From the NCBI GenBank assembly GCA_029876055.1, contig CM056874.1:7006001-7070000 (forward strand): a stretch of DNA of 64,000 nt. Reading direction: 5' to 3'. Of this stretch, positions 24,497 to 34,848 are shown in pieces (within the stretch, counting starts at the first letter, position 1; every line of letters begins with the position of its first letter). The notes beneath the pieces were generated by a model that saw nothing but the letters and a program-made list of their open reading frames with translations, searched no databases and was not told the origin of the DNA. The position numbers were made by a program, and so were the translations under genes. The stretch comes from Madurella fahalii. Lineage: Eukaryota; Ascomycota; Sordariomycetes; Sordariales.

Positions 24497-25822
24497 ATGG
24501 CTGGCCTTCCCCCCGTGTACATCGTCTCCGCTGCGAGAACTCCCGTGGGCAGCTTCCTCGGAAGCCTCTCCAGCCTCAGCGCGACACAACTTGGGTCTCA
24601 CGCTATTAAGGGTACGCTTTAGGCCGTTGTCACCCGAGGAGAAGGACTCCTTCCTAACTGTAACAACACAACAGCCGCTGTTGAGCGTGTCCCCCAGATT
24701 AAGCCCGAGGATGTCGAGGAGGTCTTCTTTGGCAATGTCCTCTCGGCCAAGTAAGTCATCGTGTCGAGCAAGTTCTCCTGTGAAGATGCTCTAACACAAT
24801 CTCCTCCCAACAGCCTCGGCCAGGCACCTGCCCGCCAGTGTGCTATCGGCGCCGGCCTTTCGGACGCTGTCGTCTGCACAACAGTCAACAAGGTGTGCGC
24901 CTCGGGCATGAAGTCGATCATCCTCGGCGCCCAGACCATCATGACGGGCAATGCGTCGATTGTGGTGGCCGGTGGCACCGAAAGCATGTCGAACACGCCC
25001 CACTACCTTCCGAACCTGCGCACTGGTGCCAAGTACGGCGACGCCACCCTAGTTGATGGCGTGCAGAAGGATGGTCTCCTCGACGCCTACGGCAAGCGGG
25101 AGCACATGGGCATGCAGGGCGAGCTCTGCAGCCAGGATCATGATTTGCCCCGCGAAATGCAGGATGAGTATGCAATCAAGACATACCAGAGGGCTCAGGC
25201 CGCTACCGAGGCCGGCGTCTTTACCGAGATAGCGCCGATCGAGGTGAGCGGCGGTCGGGGCAAGCCGCCGGTCAAGGTTGACCGGGATGAGGAAGTCAAG
25301 AACCTCAATATCGACAAGCTGAAGACGGTCCGTCCCGCCTTTATGCCCAACGGTGGCACTGTCACGGCTGCCAACGCCGCTCCGATCAACGACGGTGCCG
25401 CGGCTGTGGTGCTCGTCTCGGAGGCCAAGCTCAAGGAGCTTGGCATTAAGCCGCTGGCCAAGATCCTCGGCTGGGGTGATGCCGCGCGGGAACCCCGTCG
25501 CTTCACCACTGCCCCGGCGCTGGCCATCCCCAAGGCCATCAAGCACGCTGGCCTGACGGAGAAGGACGTCGATTACTACGAGATCAACGAGGCTTTCTCG
25601 GTGGTGGCGTTGGCGAACATCAAGCTGCTGAACCTTGACCCCGAAAGAGTCAACGTGTTTGGTGGCTCGGTCGCCATCGGCCACCCGCTGGGTGCCTCGG
25701 GCGCGCGCATCGTCACGACGCTGACTTCTGTGCTGCGCGAGAAGAAGGGCAAGATCGGTGTGGCGGGTATTTGCAACGGCGGTGGCGGTGCCTCGGCTCT
25801 GGTGATTGAGAACCTGCAGTAA
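24497..25822 (+). CDS. ERG10: Acetyl-CoA C-acetyltransferase (cytosolic thiolase)
   Basis: Condenses two acetyl-CoA to acetoacetyl-CoA, the first step of the mevalonate/ergosterol pathway. Exons 24497-24611, 24675-24750 and 24814-25822 give 399 aa, the usual length. The nucleophilic Cys is in NKVCASGMKS; the other catalytic elements are in GSVAIGHPLGASGARI and GICNGGGGASALVIE. The N-terminus (MAGLPPVYIVSAARTP) lacks a mitochondrial presequence, and the C-terminus ends ENLQ with no peroxisomal SKL-type signal, so a cytosolic enzyme is inferred. Introns sit near the 5' end with CTAAC-like branch sites. Start chosen because the thiolase fold begins within a few residues of this ATG. Confidence 0.96.
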
Positions 25823-26109
25823 GTGGCTTGCCATGGGCGTAATGCATTTGATAGCCCTCACTAGATGGGGAAAGGGTATTGGCGTTGCTCGCAAAAAGGG
25901 AGTCGCAGTTCTGATGCCGGGGTTGTAACCTTCATAGATCGGTAACGGCGCCGCAATTTGCCAGGTCTAGCCTATAGTACAGAGACGAGTAAAAAGGACC
26001 GATCACAAACAATATCACTTTCCAGCCGCCAAGTGTATCTTGACGCAGGCTTAGCCTTTGTTAAAGCTACCTAAAACCCCAGCTCCTGCTTCCCTTAGTT
26101 ATTCGAGTC

Positions 26110-27676
26110 TCAGCTACCAGGCCTCCAAGCCTTGACACACCCATCCTCCCCAGCAGTGAACACCACCTGCTGCTCATCAAAGAAGCAGAAACTTCTAACC
26201 AGCTCCGACCCGTGCGCCCCGGGCAGCTCGACGGCTGTTTCCCTATCCAGGGCCCATCCACCAGCCGCCCCCCTGGCCAAGTGAATCAGCTGGAACATTT
26301 CGTGACTATTTTTATTTTTAGTCAGTCAGCAACCCTTGCTCTACACATAAAATCAAACAGCGTAAAACTAGCAAAGGAAAAAAAAAAAAAAAAAAAAAAA
26401 AAGGAGGGAGAAAATTACTCCTGTGACCCAACCCCCACCACCGCTCCCGCCCCATCCACCTTGGTTGTCACCCCGGCAAGGTATTGACACCCAAGCGCCT
26501 CGCGTATGTCGCCAAGGTCGAGCGTGGCTGAGCCCTTGGCCGCGTGCTCGGCCATGTCGTACAGCGCGAACTTCTCGTCGTGCGAGGCCGCGTAGACCTC
26601 GGTCACGTTGAGGAAGCCGGCGCGGTGCACCGAGCCGTGGTTGAAGGTCTGCAGAATGAGATCGTCCTCGTCGGTCACGGTCGTGTCCAAGACCGAGACA
26701 AGGCCGTCGGTTGAGCCTGAGAGAAGGAGGGTGGGTTCGGATGGATGGTAGGATAGCTAAGTTGAATGGCGGGGTTAGGGGGTGGTGGGGAGACACACGG
26801 AGGGGGAACGGACCTCGGTGATGTCGTCTGAGTGGACTTCGTTGTACTGAATCCGCCAGGATGAGGGGGAGCGAAGGTCCCTGAGTGGTTTGATTAGTGG
26901 CGGTAGTGGTCGGTTTGATGGAGAGGAGGGACAAACCAGATGAGGATGGAAGCCTGGTGATTTGCCAGCTCTGTGCCTGCGGCAACTGCGTTGGTCTCGC
27001 TTGAACATGCCAGGGATATTAAGCCAGGCAGGTTTCCTGAGTGTCGGATTAGAAGCGTGTTCTTGTGTTCGTGACGGACCTTGCGGAAGGTGTACCCCCT
27101 ATTTGCATTGCCTGAGCGTTGGTTGGATCTAAGCGCATGTCCCACACTGAAACGGTGCCGTTCTCCCCCGTCGTGCAGATAATGGCGTCGGCTGCATTGT
27201 ACACTTTGGCGGTTATGAGATTCCCATGGCCTGTTCTGATCTTCTTGACCGGCCCCTGGTTCAATCTCGTGGGATCAAAGAGACTAAGAGTTTGGTCTGA
27301 GGCAGTTGCTGCGAAACCGGTTGTGACAGGGAGGATGTCCAGAACATATACGTCAGCACCAGGGTACTTGTACCCATCTGCGCAGGTTAGTTGATACATA
27401 TTGCGCAAGAATTTCTCGTATTTGCCCAATGCTAGTGGTTTCTGGTGTGTAAGTCAGCACAAAAGTTCGGGCGTCAAAAATCAACAGGGTAGTGTGGCTA
27501 GCTAGTTCTGAATATCGGACGAGACAGAGCAACCAAGAAGTGTTTACCTGACATAAAAAAATAACTATGGGGTTGTCGCCGCTTCATACTGAATACAGTA
27601 TCGTCCGAAGTAACCAACTCCTAGTAATTACCAGAGATGGAAGCTTCGTCTCATCGAAGCAGAAAGTTTCTGGCAT
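26110..27676 (-). CDS. WDR89-like WD40 repeat protein
   Basis: Exons (minus) 27676-27632, 27441-27096, 27036-26937, 26880-26814, 26756-26419 and 26305-26110 join to 363 aa. WD40 blades are recognisable: ATASDQTLSLFD, ICTTGENGTVSVWDMR, ASILIWDLR, LLLSGSTDGLVSVLD, SHDEKFALYD and VVFTAGEDGCVKAW. The C-terminal order (QYLAGVTTKVDG, GSQDHEMFQLIHLAR, ELPGAHGSELVRSFCF) is the pattern I associate with fungal WDR89 homologues, whose function is poorly known. The 15-codon first exon (MPETFCFDETKLPSL) is the least certain; it was chosen because it splices in phase to KPLALGKYEKF. The last intron contains a T25 tract. It converges with ERG10 and is divergent from HRD3 with only 267 bp between starts. Confidence 0.72.
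26378..26402 (+). repeat. A25 homopolymer in WDR89-like intron
   Basis: About 25 A on the plus strand, hence T on the coding strand, inside the last intron (26418-26306) near its 5' end. Confidence 0.9.
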
Positions 27677-27943
27677 TCCGATCAACCAGCTGTCAACAGC
27701 TGCTAGAGTGAGAACGCCCTTGGCTGCGGGACCCTCAACAGCGCCGGCTTAGGTAACTGCTGCATGGCCGCATCATTCAGTAAACGGAGCTCAGTTCTGG
27801 ACAGCTGGTAAGAATTACCAACACCGCCGCGAGAGCTATCCACCCCCTTCCCGGTTTCAACGCCCAACACTCTCCAATTGCCAACGATTAACCATGGAAT
27901 GAAAACCTTGGACTGCACCCCTTCTCAACAGCAGTAGTTGAAG
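27677..27943. promoter_or_regulatory. Compact bidirectional promoter region, WDR89-like/HRD3
   Basis: Only 267 bp separate the proposed start codons of the divergent genes, the shortest head-to-head spacing in the window. Confidence 0.5.
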
Positions 27944-30510
27944 ATGAGGCGTCTTTTCCTGTGGCTATTCCGTAAGCCAGCAACACTAAGACCATTGTCA
28001 CGAGGGCGTTGCACTAACACCACTCTGAAGTGCTCTTGCAGGCAGTCGCCTTCTCCTACGCCGAGGCGCAGACTGATCAACATGCCCTCGCCGGCGACGC
28101 ATCCGACAAGACAAACGGCGGCTCATTCCGCGCAGATGTAGCCGCCGCGCAGAGCGGGGGACAAGCTGTCAGAGAACCTGGTATGGGCTTTGCGTTGTGA
28201 AGAGTGTTTACCCACAGGATGCGCCGCTGACGAACATCAGGTGCCGACCTTGTCGACTCAGCTCTAACCGAGCTGCGCAAGCTATACCGGCCGTTTCATC
28301 ACAGGACACGGAAACAACATGGCGTCGTCGGCCCTTTGTTCCAGTTCGCCCTCAAGGCGCTCCCGAACCTCCGTCTCAGCGCCCCGCCTCCCGAATCGTC
28401 CCACAAGAGCGCGCTAAGCGGGACTCTCCTGCACGCCTCAAGGCTCCTCGAGGAGTCCGCCCGACAGAATAACTCAGATGCCCTATACATCCTCGCCGAG
28501 ATGAACTTCTACGGTAATTTCTCGCACCCGAGGAACTTCCGGACTGCCTTCGATTACTACAACCAACTGGCATCCCTCAATGGAAACAGTTCTGCGCTGT
28601 ACATGATCGGGCTCATGTATTCGACGGGCGTGGGAGGGGCCGTGGAACGTGACCAAGCCCGGGCGCTCCTCTACTACACTTTCGCTGCGAATAGGGGACA
28701 TACGAGGGCCGAGATGACGGTGGCGCACCGGCACCACGCAGGCATTGGGACACCAAAGAACTGCGACGCCGCCGTCAAGTACTACAAGCGGGTAGCTGAC
28801 AAGGCCATCACATGGTATCGATCTGGCCCTCCTGGTGGGATGGCCTGGATCTCAGAATCGTACCGCATCGCCGACGAGACGGGTGGTGTCTACGGAGAAG
28901 GGGCTAGCGTCGCTAGTGCCGGAAGCAATGCCATTAAGGCACATCCGAACTCGGACGCCTATGCGTCGATCGAGGATATCATTGAGTATCTGGACCTCAT
29001 GTCTCAAAAGGGTGACTTCGAAGCTTCGTTTAACCTCGGCCGTATCTACTACGAGGGGCAAAGGGGCCTCGAAAAGAACATGGCTTTGGCCGGAAAGTAT
29101 TTCTTCGAGGTGACGCAGAAATACTGGAAGAGGAGCCGTCCCGTCGAGAGCCCGAAACCCAATCTGGACAAGACTGCGGCGAAGGCGGCAGGCTACATCG
29201 GACGCATGTACATGCGGGGAGAAGGCGTCGAGCAGAACTTTGACCGCGCCAAGATCTGGTTTGAGCGTGGTGCTGACCTCAAGGACGCGCGGTCCCAGTG
29301 GGGATTAGGCCTGTTGTATCTCCACGGATACGGCGTCAAGGAGGATGTCATCCGGGCCACCGAGCTCCTCAAAGCGGCCGCGAACCAGGACTTTGCGCCA
29401 GCGCAGGTGGAGCTCGGGAGCCTCTTCCTCGACCAGGGCCAGACTGATGACCTGGCCGCCGCGAACCACTACTTTGAACTCGCCGCGCGGTGGGCTAACA
29501 TCGAGGCCTATTACTACCTCGCCGAGTTGAACTTCTTCGGGGTCGGCCGTGACAGATCTTGCAGCGCAGCGGTGGTCTACTACAAGACGGTGGCCGAGAA
29601 AGTTGAGCCTCTCGTGTCATCCTGGGCCGAAGCAAACCTGGCATACGAGGACGGAGATACAGAACTAGCATTCCTCGAGTATCTCGGAGCGGCGGAGCAG
29701 GGGTACGAGAAAGCGCAGAACAATGTCGCCTACATGCTGGATCCAGACCAGTCTCGACTACCCATTCCTAAACTACTAGACCCTCGTGCCACAAAACCAT
29801 CCCTCCTCCAGAATCCCAGGATGGCGCTTATTTACTGGACGCGCTCGTCCCGCCAGGGCAACATTGATGCGCTTGTCAAAATGGGCGATTACTACCTATA
29901 CGGCCTCGGCACCGACCCAGATGTCGACAAGGCCGTCCAGTGCTATACAGGAGCGTCCGAATATTACCAGAGCGCGCAGGCGCTTTACAATCTTGGATGG
30001 ATGCACGAGCACGGGATCGGCCTTAACCAGGACTACCACCTGGCTAAGAGGTATTACGACTCGGCGCTAGAGACGAATGATGAGGCCTATCTCCCTGTCT
30101 CGCTCAGCCTGTTGAAGCTACGGGCAAAGAGTGCCTGGAATACCCTGACCCATGGAAGAATCAACTCGATCCGGGACGAACCAAGTATGAGCCCACTTCT
30201 ATTGACCCCTGATCTTGCGAAGAGCCGAACTGACGTAGGAATTTTGCACCACGTAGAACCGAAGAAGGATTGGTCGCTCAAGGAGTGGATCAACAACTTC
30301 TTGCAGGACGACGCCCAATACTACGATGATGTCTATGACGATCTATATGATGACACCATTCCCGGCGCCGACCTGCTGGACTTTGACGATGGCGTGATGG
30401 AGAGCTTTGTAATCCTTGGTTTGGCGGCTGCGCTGGTCTTCCTGGTCATGTACCGCCAGCAACGGCAGCAGGCGGCAAGGCGGCGGGAGGAGGAGACCAG
30501 GAGGCAGCAG

Positions 30511-30545
<35 letters not shown>

Positions 30546-30663
30546 GGACGGCGTCCGGCCGGGAGCAAATGTAGGGAACCAGCAGCCGCAAGATAGAGGC
30601 GTCTTTCCGCAGCCTGGGGACCTCGGTTTTGGACAGTGGGCTGTCGGAGGAATTGGGCATTGA
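27944..30663 (+). CDS. HRD3: HRD3/SEL1L, ERAD E3 ligase adaptor with Sel1 repeats
   Basis: ER membrane partner of the Hrd1 ubiquitin ligase that recruits misfolded glycoproteins. Exons 27944-27971, 28031-28180 and 28241-30663 give 866 aa. A signal peptide (MRRLFLWLFLLLQAVAFSYA) is assembled across the first intron. At least nine Sel1-like repeats follow, with typical A..LG..Y..G.GV..D..KA spacing, e.g. AAGYIGRMYMRGEGVEQN, LGLLYLHGYGVKED and NLGWMHEHGIGLNQD. One transmembrane helix lies near 779-798 (SFVILGLAAALVFLVMY), then a short cytosolic tail with Arg-rich sequence and a CAG-encoded poly-Gln run of about 14. Length and order match SEL1L/Hrd3. Start chosen because only this small first exon supplies the signal peptide. 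Confidence 0.93.
30505..30546 (+). repeat. CAG/CAA repeat encoding poly-Gln in HRD3
   Basis: About 14 CAG or CAA codons in the cytosolic tail of HRD3, after the transmembrane helix. Confidence 0.95.
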
Positions 30664-31055
30664 AATGGGATGGATGAGTGCATATCTCACCAAAAGGTAT
30701 CCATGGCATGGAGCGGCGGCGTCTTTGGTTCATTGAGTTACTACGAATTAGACTCGCTGAGAGCAGTTGTCATATGTTCCCGATGTACATATTATGGGCT
30801 GCGCTAGAATACATTGACTTTTTCCGATGCAGCGATTGGACTTGGTACAGTCATGGTGATCGTTTTACACACTATATTTTCCCAAGGTCTCGGCGATGCG
30901 AGGCGCTCTCTAACGGGCTCCCCAACGACTCGGCCCGTGGAGAGACCGTGCGAGCCCCACGCAACCTTCACCTCAACACCAAATAAACGCATCCGGAATT
31001 AAGAGGGGACAAGAAAACAAGGCATTGCGGCATCGCAAAATGCGCCATCTCAACA
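30664..31055. other. Intergenic: HRD3 3' region and SFR1-like promoter
   Basis: About 390 bp between tandem genes; no coding potential seen. Confidence 0.5.
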
Positions 31056-32119
31056 ATGTCCTTCCAAACCCCAGGGGGCCCAGCAGCCAAACGCCGACGC
31101 GTTGAAGCCGCGAACGCCACGCTCCGAAAGCCGTTCCGGTCTCCTCTAATAAGCCGCCGGCAGCAGAGCCAGGTTCAGAGCAGTCCCGGTTTCAGTCCCG
31201 AGAAGATCCAGAACTCACCCAACGGTGGCGGCGTTGCCAGCCGCGCTTCTGCTGCTGCATCAGCGGCTGGCGTACGCACCCCAGCAACCCCGGCACACGC
31301 GGGGGGCCCCCGTCCCGAACCCTCCGCCGCCGTCGCGGCGTCTTCTCCCCTTGCAAACAGCAACAGGCCAAACCCCAGCCTCGGCGCAGTTGATACGGGC
31401 GGTGCTAGAAATGTAGTACTGGCCCGCCGCCACCGCCTCACAGTCGGCGACTCCAAACCCTCCTCACCAGACGGCTCACCAGACGGAGACAGAGATGGAG
31501 ACGGAGTGAGAGACGGCGACGCCAACAACGACCCCTCCCTCTTGCTCCAGCGCATTGATGCCTCCCAGAGGGAGATGCAAGCACACACGCGTGCGATGCA
31601 GAAGCAGTTGGAGCTTGTCCGCCAGGCTAGGCGGATCGAGCAGCAGCAGCAGCAGCAGCAGCAACAGCGGGATTCTACCTCTTCATCTCGGGCGAAGCGT
31701 GGCGCTGGCGGCACCGCTGACTTGACGGAGTTGGTGGGCAAGTGGAAGGAGGCGAGCAGGCTGGCGGCGGAGGAGTTGTTCGAACTGATCAAGAGCAGAG
31801 TGGAAGGGATGGGAGGGGCGAGAGCGTGGAGGGAGAGTCGGAAGAGGCAGTTGTGGTTTGGGGGATTTGCAGATGGGGATGGGGATGGGGAGGCAGGTGA
31901 GGTGAGAGAGGGTGAAGAGTGTGACGAGGGGGATGAAGGGCGCAACGACGAGGAGGGAGGAGAAGAGCAAGTGGTGAGTCTGATACGTGATGAAGAGGGT
32001 GACAGTAAAATGCTGACTTGTTTGCACAGGGCTTCACAATGCTGATGATGCTCAAGAGTCTGAATATTGAGCCGGACGTGCTGGGATATGATCCCGTAGA
32101 GGACAAGTGGAAGGGTTGA
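31056..32119 (+). CDS. SFR1/MEI5-like recombination mediator subunit (probable)
   Basis: Two exons, 31056-31973 and 32030-32119, encode 335 aa. The first 200 residues are low complexity: basic KRRRVE start, Ser/Pro/Ala-rich stretch and a CAG-encoded poly-Gln run of about 9 following a helical segment (LLQRIDASQREMQAHTRAMQ). The conserved part is ELVGKWKEASRLAAEELFEL, KSRVEGMGGARAW and the C-terminal exon GFTMLMMLKSLNIEPDVLGY. This resembles the Mei5/Sfr1 family, which with Swi5 stimulates Rad51 and Dmc1 strand exchange in the nucleus. The call rests on those short motifs. An alternative is an unrelated nuclear coiled-coil protein with a similar tail. Confidence 0.62.
31641..31668 (+). repeat. 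CAG repeat encoding poly-Gln in the SFR1-like gene
   Basis: About nine Gln codons, mainly CAG, following a predicted helical stretch. Confidence 0.95.
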
Positions 32120-32770
32120 AGTCAGAGGGTTTACATGAGATCGAGAGGCGAGCATGACTACGTGAACATGAGATATCACCGAGCCACTTAGGGCGGGAAA
32201 CCTCGGTACCCATGAATACATTATTCGAAGCTCAAGACGATTAAATAACACAACTTGAGTTAAGTGCTCGCGTCTGACTTAAAGAACGGGTACATTCTGA
32301 GACCATAGGAACCGTTTTCCCACCGTGGCCTACTAAAGTCCTCCATTTCATAGTCTCGATGGCAGTGTATAATATTAATTCTCCACCCTTCATCTTCTAT
32401 TTAACACTTTTTGTTTTTTTGCTGCAACTTGAAGGCCATTAGGCGAGACGCTCTCACTCGGCTTGTGACGTTGTGGAAAAGATACCCCACAGCTCCACAG
32501 AAGCCGCTAGGCCCATTTCATGGCAAAGGTCGGGCGCAGACGGCAGTGTGTAACGGCGTGGAATTGGAATTCGCGGCACTGTGATTGGCCAGAATTTGCC
32601 GAGGTGTTCCGGGAAACCGAGTGTGAGGATCACGAACCCACTGCAATTCAGCGCCACCAACAGCGTGTTTGCCGTCCACGAGCCCTTTTCCAATTGTGCA
32701 TTTCTGTTCTGCCCGCGACAGCAACGTCGACGTCGCCAGCGCTCGCAGATCAATTGCTCGAGTCGTAATC
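32120..32770. other. Intergenic: SFR1-like 3' region and SDH2 promoter
   Basis: Holds AT-rich sequence around 32340-32420 and a CCAAT box (reverse orientation) at 32584-32588. No gene. Confidence 0.5.
32584..32588 (-). promoter_or_regulatory. CCAAT box (ATTGG on plus strand) upstream of SDH2
   Basis: Seen in GTGATTGGCC, about 183 bp before the SDH2 start. The fungal CCAAT-binding (Hap) complex with HapX is known to control respiratory and iron-using genes; its use here is inference from position alone. Confidence 0.4.
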
Positions 32771-33748
32771 ATGGCAGCTCTCCGCTCTTCGTCCTCACTA
32801 TTGCTCGGCGCTGCCGCGTCGAGGCCGGCCCTGCGCATCACCGCGCCCATTGCCGCCCGCGGCATGGCCCAGCTCGCCGATGGCGCCCAGCACAACCAAA
32901 CCGCCTCTGGTGAGAAGGCCAACCTCAAGACCTTCCAGATCTACCGCTGGAACCCCGATACCCCGACCGAGAAGCCGCGCATGCAGAGCTACACTCTCGA
33001 TTTGAACAAGACCGGACCCATGGTCCTCGACGCCCTCATCCGCATCAAGAATGAGCTCGACCCTACCCTCACTTTCCGCCGGAGCTGCAGAGAGGGGATC
33101 TGTGGCAGCTGCGCCATGAATATCAACGGCACCAATACGCTCGCCTGCCTTTGTACGTTGCATCCGGTGGAGGATAGAAAGGTGACGGAGCGCGACATAA
33201 GACTAACACCCCGCAGGCCGTATCCCCCCCGAGGACAAGGCTGAGATGAAGATCTACCCGCTCCCACACACCTACGTCGTCAAGGACCTGGTCCCCGACC
33301 TCACCCAGTTCTACAAGCAGTACAAGTCGATTAAACCGTACCTGCAAAGGGATACGCCCGCTCCTGATGTGAGTCGTGGGGAAATACACTTGGTGCGTAT
33401 TGGCACCCGGCTGACACATTGAAACAGGGCAAGGAGTACAGGCAGAGCAAGGCGGACCGGAAGAAGCTCGATGGTCTCTACGAGTGTATTCTGTGCGCGT
33501 GCTGCTCGACGTCATGCCCATCATACTGGTGGAACTCGGAGGAATACCTCGGCCCCGCCATCCTGCTCCAGTCTTACCGATGGCTGGCCGACTCGCGTGA
33601 CGAGAAGACGGCCGAGCGCAGGGACGCCCTTAACAACTCGATGAGCCTGTACCGCTGCCACACTATCCTCAACTGCACCCGGACGTGCCCCAAGGGTCTT
33701 AACCCTGGTCTGGCTATTGCTCAGATCAAGAAGGAGATGGCGTTCTAA
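32771..33748 (+). CDS. SDH2: Succinate dehydrogenase iron-sulfur subunit (complex II)
   Basis: Mitochondrial matrix-facing subunit of complex II that passes electrons from FAD to ubiquinone. Exons 32771-33152, 33217-33368 and 33428-33748 give 284 aa. The N-terminal 35 residues (Ala/Ser/Arg-rich) form a presequence. The [2Fe-2S] ligands lie in SCREGICGSCAMN and LACLC, with the intron splitting the last Cys codon; the [4Fe-4S] and [3Fe-4S] ligands lie in CILCACCSTSCPS and CHTILNCTRTCPKG. The quinone-site Trp region SYWWNSEEYLGP is intact, as is the His in YRCHTILNC, a residue changed in known carboxamide-resistant fungi. A CCAAT box lies about 183 bp upstream. Confidence 0.97.
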
Positions 33749-34139
33749 TTGAGCGGGCGATGATGGGTGGAGAGAAAGACAGGGCTAGCGGGGTCGGCGT
33801 GGCGTGGGTGTTAAAAAGAGCGGACGGCGGTTCTAGTCCTGAATTCGGGCTTTGGTAGATATGTAAACTGTACCCTGGTCTCCTGCATGGTTGGAGTTTA
33901 CTTTGTCACAGTAACAGCAATAGGATGGCTTTCTTTAGGGGATTTCTTGGCCAATTTATAACAGTTTATCTTCGGTTCCAGAAGGGGTTAGAGGGACAAG
34001 GGGGTTTTAAAAATAAACAACTTGACAAAACTTCCAAAGCATAACTTTTCCTTGAGCTGACAGCGACGCAGGGTCATCCTCCACTTTCAGGGGAAATAAT
34101 TCTTCGCAGACGACATCCTCCGGCATACCTCGCACCCAT
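33749..34139. other. Intergenic between convergent SDH2 and the small secreted protein
   Basis: Shared 3' region with A/T-rich stretches near 33950-34040 that may hold polyadenylation signals. No gene. Confidence 0.5.
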
Positions 34140-34848
34140 TCACGCCTCCTTGGCCAGCTCATAGACAACCTTGACGGGCATGTAGTTGGTAGTGGTCCAC
34201 GCCTCGACTATTGACATGGTCAGCAACCCGACAGCTCATCAACACCGAGAAAGGACAAAGCAAAAGGGGGGAAAGAAGGCTTACCATCCTTCCACTTGAC
34301 GCTCCAATCCCCCTCGCTGCCCTTAGGGAAAGCCACCCACGCGCCCTCCCCCTTGACGTACTCCAGCACGTTCCCTTCTTCCTCGGCGGCCTCGTCCAGC
34401 TTGAACGAGGTCCAGTCCACCGTCGTCCCGTCGGGCACGTTGACGCCCGAGGGGTCCTGCAAGCTGGCGAAGTCGAGGAGACCGTTGGACCCGATCAGCG
34501 CGAGCGCGTTGGAGCCCTCCGGGTAGGTGCGCAGCTCGGCGAGACCCGTCTCGGGGTTGACTACGGGCGTGAACTGCACGGGCGTCGTCGGCCGCGAGTA
34601 GACGCCGAGGAGGGTGCCGTTGGCTGTGATGTAGGCGCCGTCGAGGGCCTTGACGCGACTGTTTTTGGGGGAAGATGCGATGTGAGCTGCTTGTTGGGGG
34701 AAAGGGGGGGACGGTGGATAAAGGGGATGGGGGGTGGGGCTTACGAGGAGAGACGCAGGGTGTAGACGGGCGGGAGGTCGTCTTGTGCGATGGGGATGGA
34801 GAGGCCTGTGGAGGCGAAGAGGGCAAGGGCGAGGGTTTGGAACTTCAT
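34140..34848 (-). CDS. Small secreted protein, cysteine-free, unknown function
   Basis: Exons (minus) 34848-34745, 34658-34285 and 34207-34140 give 181 aa. The first ~21 residues (MKFQTLALALFASTGLSIPI) form a classical signal peptide. The mature part has no Cys, one N-glycosylation sequon (NGT), and alternates short hydrophobic beta-type stretches (RLSSRVKALDGAYITANG, VYSRPTTPVQFT) with acidic loops; it ends YMPVKVVYELAKEA. This fits a small all-beta extracellular or cell-wall protein, loosely like cell wall protein PhiA, but I do not recognise the family. It converges with SDH2. Long T- and pyrimidine-rich sequence lies directly upstream (35050-35130). Confidence 0.7.

Noticed and set aside
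25049..25894. 281-aa antisense frame over ERG10
   Set aside because: Same cause; the thiolase on the plus strand is complete with catalytic motifs.
31175..32251. 358-aa open frame on the minus strand opposite the SFR1-like gene
   Set aside because: Shadow of GC-rich, Ser/Pro-biased coding sequence; no motifs, and the plus strand has matching splice junctions and conserved segments.
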